From Clostridium scatologenes (GTDB lineage: Bacteria; Bacillota; Clostridia; Clostridiales; Clostridiaceae), in NCBI RefSeq assembly GCF_000968375.1, contig NZ_CP009933.1, positions 496,001 to 560,000 on the forward strand: a DNA stretch of 64,000 bases, read 5' to 3'. The notes under the pieces are model-generated. The model did not search any database. It was not told where the DNA came from and saw only the letters and a program-made list of their open reading frames with translations. This document shows, one piece after another, positions 8,349 to 16,341 of the stretch. The position numbers and the translations under genes are program-made. Positions within the stretch are counted from its first letter, which is position 1, and every line of letters begins with the position of its first letter.

Positions 8349-9875
8349 TTGAAGGTAAGCAATCTTTTAAGCTTTATGTTATTAGTATCTGCACTAGTAT
8401 TGTTTTTTTTAGGGTATTTTGCATGTAAAAGTGATAAGAAATATGTTGTTATATCTTTGATTCGCATATTAAAATTTAAATTTTTAAAGCGTACACCAAT
8501 TGAACTAGAGAAGGTTTTTTCTAATATGCTGAATGGAGTTATAATATTAGATTCTGAAAATAATATAGTTAATTTTAATAATGCATCAAAAAATATTATT
8601 TCAGAATTGAAGTATTTAGAAGTAGGCCATAAAAAAATTGATGAAGTATTGAAAGACCATAATACATTACTAAAGGCAGTGAATGATGGCTTTAGTAATG
8701 AAAGTTTAATAACAACAAAAGGTAAAGATCATTTAATATACTATAAGGTTAATATTAATAGTATATATGAAAATACTGGTGAAATTATTGGCAAAACACT
8801 TATTTTTATAGATGTTACAGAGCAAAAAAGAAATATAGAGAAAATAAATAAGTTATTAAAGTTAAAAGAAGTTATGCTTGATATTGGGTATTCTATTAAT
8901 GAAATATCAGATATTAATGATTTACTTCAATTAATATTAGATAAGCTTATCAATTGTATTGATGAGAAGAGAAATGGTTCAATATTACTTTTAGATGAGG
9001 ATGAAAATTTAAAGATAGTTGCATCTAAAGGTTATAATTCTGAAGATATTAAAAAATATGTAGTTAACTTTAAAGAACGTTTTAAATGGAGTGATGGTGA
9101 AGAAAGTATAAACAAAACAGTTATTTACAATAATGTAGATAAAATAAAAAATATAATTATGCTAGATACAGCAGAAGGAAAAAAAATAAAATCTGTAATT
9201 AGGTCACCTATTATTATAAATAATGAGTTGTATGGCTTTCTAAACATTGACAGTACATCTAATAATATATTTGATGAAGTATACTTGGAATTAATGGAAT
9301 ATATGGCAAGTCAGATTTCTATTGCAGTTACAAAGCATAAACTTTATGAAAAAACTGTATATCTATCTAGATATGATAAGTTAACTAATGTATATAATAG
9401 AAGCTATTTTGAACAATTACTTTATGATAATATCAATGATAACATAAATAAAAAAGAATTTTTTGTAGTGGTTTTTGATTTAAATGGACTAAAATTTGTT
9501 AACGATAGTTATGGTCATTTAGCTGGAGATGAATTAATTAAAATATTTTCAAAACGATTGAGTGAATTAGCTGGTGCTTCAGATATTATAGGAAGATTTG
9601 GGGGAGATGAATTTATTGGAGTTTTCTTTAATTTAGATTTTGAAAATTTAATTGATAAATTTGAAGAATTAGTTAAACACTTTAAAAATAATCCAATAAA
9701 TTTTGGCAAAGACAAAATTATTTGCAGTTATAGTTATGGTATTGTGAACTTTCCAAGAGACGGAGTGGAAATTAATGAACTGATAAAAATTGCGGATAAT
9801 CGTATGTATGAATATAAGAGTAGGATAAAAAAGGTAGGAATAATGAAAAAATCCATCACCAAGTTGCGGTATTAA
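8349..9875 (+). CDS. Membrane-anchored PAS-GAF diguanylate cyclase
   Basis: 508 residues from TTG 8349, preferred because GAGGTGAG (8337-8344) is correctly placed; an upstream TTG at 8331 lacks this. One membrane helix (~3-24), then a PAS-like region (~50-150, ending in IDVTEQKRNIEKI), a GAF-like domain (~170-330) and a GGDEF domain (~345-508). The active motif GRFGGDEF is intact (GGDEF from residue 418), so it should make c-di-GMP from GTP at the membrane. The RxxD inhibition site expected just upstream is absent (GASD), so product feedback is probably weak. No EAL domain. Signal unknown. Confidence 0.88.
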   Translation: MKVSNLLSFMLLVSALVLFFLGYFACKSDKKYVVISLIRILKFKFLKRTPIELEKVFSNMLNGVIILDSENNIVNFNNASKNIISELKYLEVGHKKIDEVLKDHNTLLKAVNDGFSNESLITTKGKDHLIYYKVNINSIYENTGEIIGKTLIFIDVTEQKRNIEKINKLLKLKEVMLDIGYSINEISDINDLLQLILDKLINCIDEKRNGSILLLDEDENLKIVASKGYNSEDIKKYVVNFKERFKWSDGEESINKTVIYNNVDKIKNIIMLDTAEGKKIKSVIRSPIIINNELYGFLNIDSTSNNIFDEVYLELMEYMASQISIAVTKHKLYEKTVYLSRYDKLTNVYNRSYFEQLLYDNINDNINKKEFFVVVFDLNGLKFVNDSYGHLAGDELIKIFSKRLSELAGASDIIGRFGGDEFIGVFFNLDFENLIDKFEELVKHFKNNPINFGKDKIICSYSYGIVNFPRDGVEINELIKIADNRMYEYKSRIKKVGIMKKSITKLRY

Positions 9876-9893
9876 TACTACTTTAAAGAATAA

Positions 9894-10028
9894 TCAAGAG
9901 GTAAATTTATTGAAATACTTACAAAAGCCTTAGAAGAGAAGGGCATAATTATAGATATGGTTGGAATAAAGACATCACAAACAGAAAAAGCATTAATAGA
10001 TGTAAAAAGATTATTGAATATAAGATAA
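9894..10028 (+). pseudogene. Short gene remnant, family not recognised
   Basis: After an in-frame TAA, 44 codons read protein-like (GKFIEILTKALEEKGIIIDM, then VGIKTSQTEKALIDVK) to TAA 10026 but have no plausible start or ribosome site. A second protein-like run (VGMVPSQYFKEIKK) follows in another frame to ~10082. Together they look like the decayed end of a gene. I do not recognise the family. Confidence 0.35.
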
Positions 10029-10101
10029 ATTATATAGTGTAGGAATGGTTCCAAGTCAATACTTTAAGGAAATAAAAAAATAATAATAGCTTTAAGTTTG
10101 T

Positions 10102-10130
10102 ATAGTCTCTTAAGTGAGACTATTTTTTTA
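10102..10130 (+). terminator. Terminator
   Basis: Perfect ATAGTCTC / GAGACTAT stem with 6-nt loop and seven T. Confidence 0.85.
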
Positions 10131-10143
10131 CATAAAAAATGTA

Positions 10144-10172
10144 TTGACATATATATCATAATATCGTAATAT
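10144..10172 (+). promoter_or_regulatory. Promoter of the selenoprotein/thioredoxin genes with embedded palindrome
   Basis: TTGACA (10144-10149), 17 bp, TAATAT (10167-10172). The spacer and -10 are covered by ATATCATAATATCGTAATAT (10153-10172). The exact reverse complement of those 20 bases is found at 34744-34763 in the promoter of the membrane polyferredoxin gene. Its position suggests a repressor site of the ArsR/SmtB kind. Confidence 0.75.
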
Positions 10173-10342
10173 ATAAATATAAAGATTGAAGCTGGATTCG
10201 AAAATGTGTTGTTATACACAATTTGATGTGAATAGTTGTTAATTCAGCATGTTTTCATACTTATAAAAATTATAAGCTAGGCAGAAATTAATTATATAAA
10301 TATTGATTGAAATAAAAAATGTGAAAGAAAGGTGATATTATT

Positions 10343-10642
10343 ATGATTAAAGTTACTAAAAAAGCAGCTGAAAAATTTAATGAAATCAGAAAAAAAGCTA
10401 AAAATCCTGAAAATGCAATATTAAGAGTTGTTTTTGCAGGTTATGGATGAGGTGGTCCAAAATTGCAGTTAACTCTGGATGAGTCAAAAAATAACGATGA
10501 TATAATTGTTAAATCAGAAGGTATAAATGTTGTTTATAGTTCAGATTTGAAGGAATATGTGGATGAATCAACTATTGATTATTCAACTGGTTGGTTTAGA
10601 CGAGGGTTTACTATACTTGGAGGCAATGCTTCTTCATGCTAA
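10343..10642 (+). CDS. HesB-like selenoprotein (in-frame UGA read as selenocysteine)
   Basis: ATG 10343 follows GAAAGGTGAT. The frame runs 99 residues to TAA 10640 with a single in-frame TGA at 10448-10450 (residue 36) in the context FAGYG-U-GGPKLQL. On both sides the sequence is clearly one HesB/IscA-type fold, ending STGWFRRGFTILGGNASSC. This matches the known HesB-like selenoprotein family of anaerobes, in which Sec takes the place of the first conserved Cys. A possible SECIS stem just after the codon pairs GTCCA (10455-10459) with TGGAT (10476-10480). IscA/HesB proteins bind Fe or Fe-S clusters; the selenoprotein's own role is not established. Thioredoxin follows. A conventional gene caller would split or miss this gene. 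Confidence 0.9.
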
Positions 10643-10701
10643 AGAATGAATAAAATATTAAATAAAATGAAAAGTTATACTTGAAAGGAAGGTTTTTAGT
10701 T

Positions 10702-11016
10702 ATGGCAAAAATAATAAATAGTAGTGAATTTCAAAAGGATGTTTTAAATAGTAATGAAACAATATTAGTAGATTTTTTTGCAGAATGGTGTGGACCATGT
10801 AAGATGGTATCTCCAGTCTTAGAAGAATTAAGTACAGAGTTTGAAGGAAAGGCTAAAATATTTAAAGTTGATGTTGATAAAAGTGGTGATTTGGCAGGAA
10901 AATATGGAATTACAGGTGTACCAACATTAATAATTTTCAAAGATGGTAAAGCAGTTGATAAGATGGTAGGTTTTCAACCTAAGGAAATACTTAAAGCTAG
11001 ATTGCAGCAGTATTAA
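10702..11016 (+). CDS. trxA: Thioredoxin
   Basis: 104 residues from ATG 10702 (GGAAGG upstream), the standard length. Active site WCGPC (Cys30/Cys33), cis-Pro in GVPTL and the terminal amphipathic helix are all present. It probably shares the promoter of the HesB-like selenoprotein 59 nt upstream, which suggests it serves as its reductant; that is inference. A terminator follows at 11079. Confidence 0.93.
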   Translation: MAKIINSSEFQKDVLNSNETILVDFFAEWCGPCKMVSPVLEELSTEFEGKAKIFKVDVDKSGDLAGKYGITGVPTLIIFKDGKAVDKMVGFQPKEILKARLQQY

Positions 11017-11078
11017 AATTAGGATGAACAACTATTTATTGCAAAGTTATAATAAGTAAATAATAAAAGAACAATTTG

Positions 11079-11132
11079 ACACAAGAGTATGTAAGCGAAT
11101 TAGCTTTCAACTATACTCTTGTGTTTTCTTTT
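11079..11132 (+). terminator. Terminator with conserved loop sequence
   Basis: Stem ACACAAGAGTAT / ATACTCTTGTGT and a T-rich tail. Stem base and loop (GTAAGC...CTTTCA) resemble the hairpin at 25099-25150. Confidence 0.85.
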
Positions 11133-11267
11133 ATAATTGCTTTTGTGATGGAAGTTTATGATTACTATATATTTGCATATATTACAGATAAAATTATTTC
11201 ATCTATTGAGAAAGAAAGAATTTATAAAAATATTAAAAGTTTTGAATAGATATTTTTGGAGTTTAAA

Positions 11268-11324
11268 ATCAAGTGATTTTTATACTGAGGTGGGAGTATT
11301 AGCAATGATAGTAATTGTATAAAA
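11268..11324 (+). repeat. Short copy of dispersed non-coding repeat (family A)
   Basis: Begins ATCAAGTGATTTTTATACTG and ends GTATTAGCAATGATAGTAAT plus TGTATAAA, i.e. the left end of the family joined directly to its right end, lacking the middle found in the copies at 33624 and 60586. The rest of the 448-bp gap holds only the terminator upstream and the AT-rich leader of the Suf genes. Confidence 0.6.
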
Positions 11325-11464
11325 TTTTAGATAGTAAGCAGTTGTACAAAATTTAGTATTTTTTATTATGTATGGTATAATAACTACTGAGAATTAATGT
11401 GATGTATTTATTAAACATAAATGTAAAACAATTTTATGATTAAAAAAACAGGAGGACTATATGA

Positions 11465-12196
11465 ATGTTAGAATTAAAAAATCTATCTTTAGAATTAGAA
11501 AATGATAATAAAAAAGTTAATATTCTACAAAATATAAATCTGAAGTTTGAAAAAAATAAAATATATGCAATTACTGGTCCAAATGGTGGCGGTAAATCAT
11601 CTCTAGCCAAAACAATAATGGGAATATATAAGACTACTTCTGGAAATATATTATTAGATGGAGAGGATATTACAAATTTAAATATTACAGAGAGGGCTAG
11701 ACAAGGTGTAGGATTTGCTTTTCAGCAACCGGCAAGATTTAAAGGAATAAAAGTAAATGAATTATTAAACTTAGCTGCAAAGGATAATGAAGTAAACATA
11801 TGTAAATTGCTTTTAGATGTAGGACTTTGTGCTCAAGATTATGTGAATAGAGATGTGGATTCCAGCCTTTCTGGAGGAGAACTTAAGAGAATAGAAATAG
11901 CAACTATACTTGCTAGAAATCTTAAAGTGGCATTATTTGATGAACCAGAAGCAGGAATAGATTTATGGAGCTTTAAAAAATTAGTTGAAACTTTTGAAAA
12001 TATGAATAGAAAGCAAGAAACAACTATAATTATAATATCTCATCAAGAGAGAATTTTAAATTTAGCAGATGAAGTTATTATATTGTCAGATGGTACAATT
12101 AAAGAAATAACTTCAAAAGAAAATATACTTGCACAAATAATAAAAAATGACAGTTGTAATTGTGGTGAAACCTGTGAAAAAGGGAGGACTTTTTAG
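11465..12196 (+). CDS. sufC: SufC-type Fe-S assembly ATPase
   Basis: 243 residues. Walker A GPNGGGKSS, signature LSGGELKR and Walker B ALFDEPEAGIDLW are typical of SufC rather than of an import ABC protein. GGAGG lies ~10 nt before ATG 11465 (the ATG at 11461 is in another frame). The C-terminus carries CNCGETC, an unusual Cys cluster. SufC energises transfer of Fe-S clusters from the SufB scaffold in the cytosol. sufB starts on the next base after this gene's stop. Confidence 0.9.
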   Translation: MLELKNLSLELENDNKKVNILQNINLKFEKNKIYAITGPNGGGKSSLAKTIMGIYKTTSGNILLDGEDITNLNITERARQGVGFAFQQPARFKGIKVNELLNLAAKDNEVNICKLLLDVGLCAQDYVNRDVDSSLSGGELKRIEIATILARNLKVALFDEPEAGIDLWSFKKLVETFENMNRKQETTIIIISHQERILNLADEVIILSDGTIKEITSKENILAQIIKNDSCNCGETCEKGRTF

Positions 12197-13117
12197 ATGT
12201 TGGATGCGTTAGATAAAAGTATGTTAGATCAAATGTCAGGACTTCATGAATTGCCAATCGGTGCTTATAATATAAGAAAAAATGGAGAAAAGGCTGCAAG
12301 AAACACTACAGCAAATATAGACATAGTAACAAAAGAAGATAAACCTGGTATAAATATAATAGTAAAACCTGGGACTAAAAATGAAAGTGTACATATACCT
12401 GTAATTATAACACAGGAAGGCTTAAACGATGTTGTATATAATACTTTTGAAATTGGTGAAGGATCAGATGTGCTTATAGTAGCAGGCTGTGGTATACATA
12501 ATCCAGGTGATACAAAATCTCAACATGATGGAGTTCATGAATTTTTTATTAGAAAAGGTGCTCGTATAAAATATGTAGAGAAACACTTTGGAGAAGGTAA
12601 TGGAAATGGTGAAAGAGTATTGAATCCTAAAACAATAATCGAGGTTGAAGAAGGAGGATATGCAGAACTAGAATTAGTTCAAATAAAAGGGGTAGACAGT
12701 ACTAAAAGGGATACAGAAATAAAACTTCATAAAGATGCTAAAGTTGTAGTAATAGAAAGACTTCTTACATATAAGAATCAAGATGCAGAGTCTATAATAA
12801 ATGTAGAAATGGTAGGGAAAGACTCTTCTGCACAAATAATTTCTCGTTCTGTAGCTAGAGATGATTCAAGGCAAATGTTTCATTTAAATATGTCTGGATA
12901 TGAAAGATGTAGAGGTCATATACAATGCGATTCCATAATAATGGATAAAGCTAGAGTAGAATCTATACCTAAAATATCAGCATTCCATTCAGATTCTCAA
13001 CTTATACATGAAGCTGCCATAGGAAGAATTGCTAACGACCAGCTCATAAAGCTTATGTCTTTAGGACTTTCAGAAAAAGAAGCAGAAGACACGATATTAA
13101 ATGGATTCCTAAAATAG
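12197..13117 (+). CDS. sufB: SufB/SufD-like Fe-S scaffold protein (short form)
   Basis: 306 residues, clearly shorter than the 400-470 of E. coli SufB or SufD. The beta-helix core typical of the family is seen (IEVEEGGYAELELVQIKGVD, IPKISAFHSDSQLIHEAAIG). It starts directly at the sufC stop, with GGGAGG inside the sufC end. No sufD, sufS or sufU is next to it, so this is the two-gene SufBC (SmsCB-like) arrangement known from anaerobic clostridia and archaea. It should act as the cluster scaffold with SufC. Confidence 0.88.
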   Translation: MLDALDKSMLDQMSGLHELPIGAYNIRKNGEKAARNTTANIDIVTKEDKPGINIIVKPGTKNESVHIPVIITQEGLNDVVYNTFEIGEGSDVLIVAGCGIHNPGDTKSQHDGVHEFFIRKGARIKYVEKHFGEGNGNGERVLNPKTIIEVEEGGYAELELVQIKGVDSTKRDTEIKLHKDAKVVVIERLLTYKNQDAESIINVEMVGKDSSAQIISRSVARDDSRQMFHLNMSGYERCRGHIQCDSIIMDKARVESIPKISAFHSDSQLIHEAAIGRIANDQLIKLMSLGLSEKEAEDTILNGFLK

Positions 13118-13119
13118 AG

Positions 13120-13230
13120 GACAATTGACAGAGGACAATGAAGGTGAGTTTTCCTCCTTACGTCAGAAAACTAATTTATCTGATGGCTACCTACACTTTC
13201 CTTTGTCAATTGTCATCTGTTCTCTGAGAA
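13120..13230. repeat. GACAATTG inverted-repeat element between convergent genes
   Basis: The left arm starts GACAATTGACAGAGGACAAT and pairs with CCTTTGTCAATTGTC at 13200-13214; the loop is ~65 nt. The first 33 bases recur exactly at 52310-52342. It lies between sufB and the convergent yeiH gene and may end transcription both ways. Confidence 0.7.
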
Positions 13231-13241
13231 AGTTGCTTTCC

Positions 13242-14237
13242 TTAAAAAATTCCCATTATAAAATGCTGTACTCCAAGTGAAGTAAGTGCTAAAACAACCC
13301 AACATGTAAAACCTAATACAATTGGTCTTACACCATTCTTAACAAGTTCTACAATATTAGTATTTAATCCTACAGACACCATTGCCATTACAATTACGAA
13401 TTTTCCAGCTTCTGATAAAAACTTAGTAAGTGCAGCTGGTATAGGAATAAATGTGTTTATTACAGAGGCAGCTACAAATCCAAGTACAAACCAAGGGAAT
13501 ATTTTGCTAATACTGTAAGATCCTTTTTTACCTTTAGATTCTTTTTTAGAAGTATAAATAGCAAGTGCCAAAGTAATTGGAACAATTGCTAAGGTTCTTG
13601 TAAGTTTTACTATAACTGCAAGATTACCTGCTGCAGTGCTGTAAGAATAGCCAGCAGCTACTACAGATGAAGTATCATTAACAGCTGTTCCAGCCCAAAG
13701 TCCAAAGCATTGATTGCTCATGTCAAATAAATGTCCAAGGAATGGAAATAAAAAGGCTGCAATAGCATTGAAAAGAAATATGGTTGATATAGAATGAGCA
13801 ACTTCTTGCTCATTTGCATTAATAACTGGAGCTGTTGCTGCAATAGCTGAGCCACCACATATGGAAGAACCAACACCAATCAAGGTTGCTGTTTTCCCAT
13901 TTATTTTTAATAATTTACCTGCAATATAAGCAGTAATGAATGCTGCTGTTAGTGTAAAAAGCATTAAAAGAATTGTTTGCTTTCCTACTTTAAAAACATT
14001 GAAAAGATTCATGCCAAATCCCATAAGAATAATTGAATATTGAAGTAACTTCTTTGCAGTAAAGGTTACTCCTGTATTAAAATAGCTTGGTCTTTTCCAA
14101 AAGGCTAAAATCATTCCAAATAAGATGCCAAGTACAGGGCTTCCTATAATAGGAAAAGCATTTCCAATTATCCATGCTGGAATTGCTATAATTAGAGCAA
14201 GTATAATCCCATATAATTTGTTATTTGTTGTTTTCAT
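13242..14237 (-). CDS. YeiH/UPF0324 family membrane transporter (putative sulfate exporter)
   Basis: 331 residues from the ATG at 14237, chosen for the GGAGGAG ribosome site 6-7 nt upstream. About ten hydrophobic helices, with the family stretch GVGSSICGGSAIAATAPVIN and NDTSSVVAAGYSYS. The family is named a putative sulfate exporter, but its substrate is not firmly known. It is transcribed away from a LysR gene that most likely controls it, a common pairing. Confidence 0.85.
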   Translation of the reverse strand: MKTTNNKLYGIILALIIAIPAWIIGNAFPIIGSPVLGILFGMILAFWKRPSYFNTGVTFTAKKLLQYSIILMGFGMNLFNVFKVGKQTILLMLFTLTAAFITAYIAGKLLKINGKTATLIGVGSSICGGSAIAATAPVINANEQEVAHSISTIFLFNAIAAFLFPFLGHLFDMSNQCFGLWAGTAVNDTSSVVAAGYSYSTAAGNLAVIVKLTRTLAIVPITLALAIYTSKKESKGKKGSYSISKIFPWFVLGFVAASVINTFIPIPAALTKFLSEAGKFVIVMAMVSVGLNTNIVELVKNGVRPIVLGFTCWVVLALTSLGVQHFIMGIF

Positions 14238-14344
14238 AATATCTCCTCCGATCTGTTTATTATGATACACCTTGACATTGTATAAGTAAAATATTATTAT
14301 TTAATCAATATAATAAGTATATACTAATGTATAAGGAGAATATT

Positions 14345-15223
14345 ATGACTTTAAGACACTTTAAAATATTTGTTGCTGTATGTGACAAAATGAACATGAC
14401 GAAGGCTTCTGACACATTATTTATGTCTCAATCGGCAGTTAGCCAGGCAATTTCTGAACTTGAAAATCACTATGGGCTGCGCCTTTTTGAACGGCTTTCG
14501 AAAAAACTTTATATAACTCAGGCAGGAGAAAAATTGCTCAGCTATGCTAGATATATTATTAAATTAAATATAGAGCTTGAAAATGAAATGAAAACTCTGA
14601 ATGAAAAAGGATCTATACGTATTGGTGCAAGTGTTACCGTTGGAGCTTATGTACTTCCTAAACTTGTTTCACATTTTCAAAGAGAAAATACTGAAGTTGA
14701 TATACAAGTGTATGAAGAAAACACTACGAAAATTGAAAAAATGCTTCTTCATGATGAAATTGATTTAGCACTTGTAGAAGGAGAAACAACAAATTCAGAT
14801 ATTATAAACAAGCCATTTATGAATGATGAACTTGTACTTATTTGTGGATCTAATCATAGATTTTCAAAACTATCTTACATTGAACCTCATGAGCTTGAAA
14901 AGGAAAAGTTTATTATTCGTGAAGAGGGGAGCGGAACTCGTAAAACCTTTGAGGATAAAATGATAGAAAACCAATTAACATGGAAAGTTATCTGGGTTTG
15001 TAATAATACGGATACTATAAAAACTGCAGTTGCAGAAAATTTAGGAGTTTCAGTGATTTCAAGAAATTCAGTAATGAATGAATTAAATTCTGGAATTCTT
15101 TGTGAAATACCTATAAAAGGTATAAAATTTAAAAGACAGTTTAAAATCATATATCATAAGAATAAGTATTTAACAGAAATAATGCAGCATTTTATGGATT
15201 ATTGTGAAGCAAAGTATAAATAA
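14345..15223 (+). CDS. LysR family transcriptional regulator
   Basis: 292 residues from ATG 14345 (AAGGAG upstream). N-terminal winged helix (MTLRHFKIFVAVCDKMNMTK, SQSAVSQAISELE), linker helix, then a two-lobed effector domain ~90-290 with IRIGASVTVGAYVLP. Resembles the CysL/YeiE group. It is divergent from yeiH with 107 bp between the starts, so it probably represses or activates yeiH and itself. The effector is unknown. Confidence 0.88.
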   Translation: MTLRHFKIFVAVCDKMNMTKASDTLFMSQSAVSQAISELENHYGLRLFERLSKKLYITQAGEKLLSYARYIIKLNIELENEMKTLNEKGSIRIGASVTVGAYVLPKLVSHFQRENTEVDIQVYEENTTKIEKMLLHDEIDLALVEGETTNSDIINKPFMNDELVLICGSNHRFSKLSYIEPHELEKEKFIIREEGSGTRKTFEDKMIENQLTWKVIWVCNNTDTIKTAVAENLGVSVISRNSVMNELNSGILCEIPIKGIKFKRQFKIIYHKNKYLTEIMQHFMDYCEAKYK

Positions 15224-15252
15224 ATTTTACAAGTTATTCGACGATTAGCTTA

Positions 15253-15280
15253 TTGCCAAAACGGTTAAAACATATATAAT
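15253..15280 (+). promoter_or_regulatory. Promoter of the Lgt-like gene with shared internal element
   Basis: TTGCCA (15253-15258), 16 bp, TATAAT (15275-15280). The element TTGCCAAAACGGTTAAAA is the same, with one base changed, as in the promoter at 16278-16305. Confidence 0.7.
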
Positions 15281-15369
15281 TATATTATAAATAAAAAATA
15301 TTAATAATAGAAGAGTAAAATCAATCGATGTACAGAAATGCACACGAGATACGAAAAGGAGAACATAAA

Positions 15370-16125
15370 ATGCATCCAATACTATTTAAATTTGGTCCAA
15401 TTACTGTATACAGTTACGGCTTTATGATAGCCATAGGTATATTAGCAGCATTGCTGTTATCAACATATAGAGCGAAAAAATTAGGTTTTAATGAAGATGT
15501 AATCATAGACTTGGGTATATATGGAATAATAGGAGGCTTTATAGGATCTAAACTTTTATTTTGGATAGTAGAATTTCAAAGTGTAATTCATGAACCTAAA
15601 TATATCTTTGAAACGTTAACTAGCGGATTTGTAGTATATGGAGGTATAATGGGAGGTATTTTAACAGGGTATGCCTATTGTAAAAAAAAGAAGTTAGATT
15701 TTTGGGCCTATTTAGATTTAATAGTACCAGCAATTGCGTTAGCTCAAGGTTTTGGAAGAATAGGATGTTTTGAAACAGGCTGCTGCTTTGGAAGAGAAAC
15801 GGGTAGTGTTTTGGGTATAGTGTTTGAAAAATCTTTATATGCACCAAATGGAGTACCACTAATACCTACACAGCTTTTTTCAAGTGCAGGAGATTTTATA
15901 ATAGCAGGTATACTTCTTTATTACTCATCAAAATGTAAAAGAAAAGGACAAGTATCAGGACTCTATATGATTTTATATAGTATAGGAAGATTTATTATTG
16001 AAATATTTAGAGGAGATCAAAGAGGTAATGTTGGATTTTTATCAACTTCACAATTTATTTGTATATTTATATTGTTTATAGGTATTTATGTTTTTGGTTT
16101 TGCTAATAAAGAAAAAAATAATTAG
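15370..16125 (+). CDS. Prolipoprotein diacylglyceryl transferase-like membrane protein
   Basis: 251 residues from ATG 15370 (AAAGGAGAA upstream). Seven helices and the Lgt order of motifs: FKFGPITVYSYGFMI, YGGIMGGILTGY, ALAQGFGRIGCFETGCCFGR, PTQLF and GRFIIEIFRGD. The central signature, normally GRIGNFxNGE, is GRIGCFETGCCFG, with three Cys and other residues at key positions. Lgt adds diacylglycerol to the lipobox Cys of prelipoproteins. This may be a divergent paralogue with a changed role. It shares its promoter element with the next gene's regulator. Confidence 0.75.
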   Translation: MHPILFKFGPITVYSYGFMIAIGILAALLLSTYRAKKLGFNEDVIIDLGIYGIIGGFIGSKLLFWIVEFQSVIHEPKYIFETLTSGFVVYGGIMGGILTGYAYCKKKKLDFWAYLDLIVPAIALAQGFGRIGCFETGCCFGRETGSVLGIVFEKSLYAPNGVPLIPTQLFSSAGDFIIAGILLYYSSKCKRKGQVSGLYMILYSIGRFIIEIFRGDQRGNVGFLSTSQFICIFILFIGIYVFGFANKEKNN

Positions 16126-16162
16126 TTAATTCCACAAATTTTAAGATAATAGTACATGGTAG

Positions 16163-16202
16163 AAAATCAAGCGGTAAAAGCACATTACAGCTTGATTTTT
16201 TG
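16163..16202 (+). terminator. Terminator of Lgt-like gene
   Basis: AAAATCAAGC pairs with GCTTGATTTT, followed by T residues. Confidence 0.85.
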
Positions 16203-16277
16203 CATTTGAATTTTTAACTATAAAACATACATAAAAAGTGATCTAAAAATAAAGTCGTAAATTATACAAAAAACTTA

Positions 16278-16305
16278 TTGCCAAAATGGTTAAAAGTTGT
16301 ATAAT
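16278..16305 (+). promoter_or_regulatory. Promoter of the ROK regulator with shared internal element
   Basis: TTGCCA (16278-16283), 16 bp, TATAAT (16300-16305). TTGCCAAAATGGTTAAAA fills the -35 and spacer and is shared with the Lgt-like gene promoter; a likely autoregulatory operator. Confidence 0.7.
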
Positions 16306-16341
16306 GTAGTTATAGTTAAATATGTAAAAAAGGAGGTTAAT

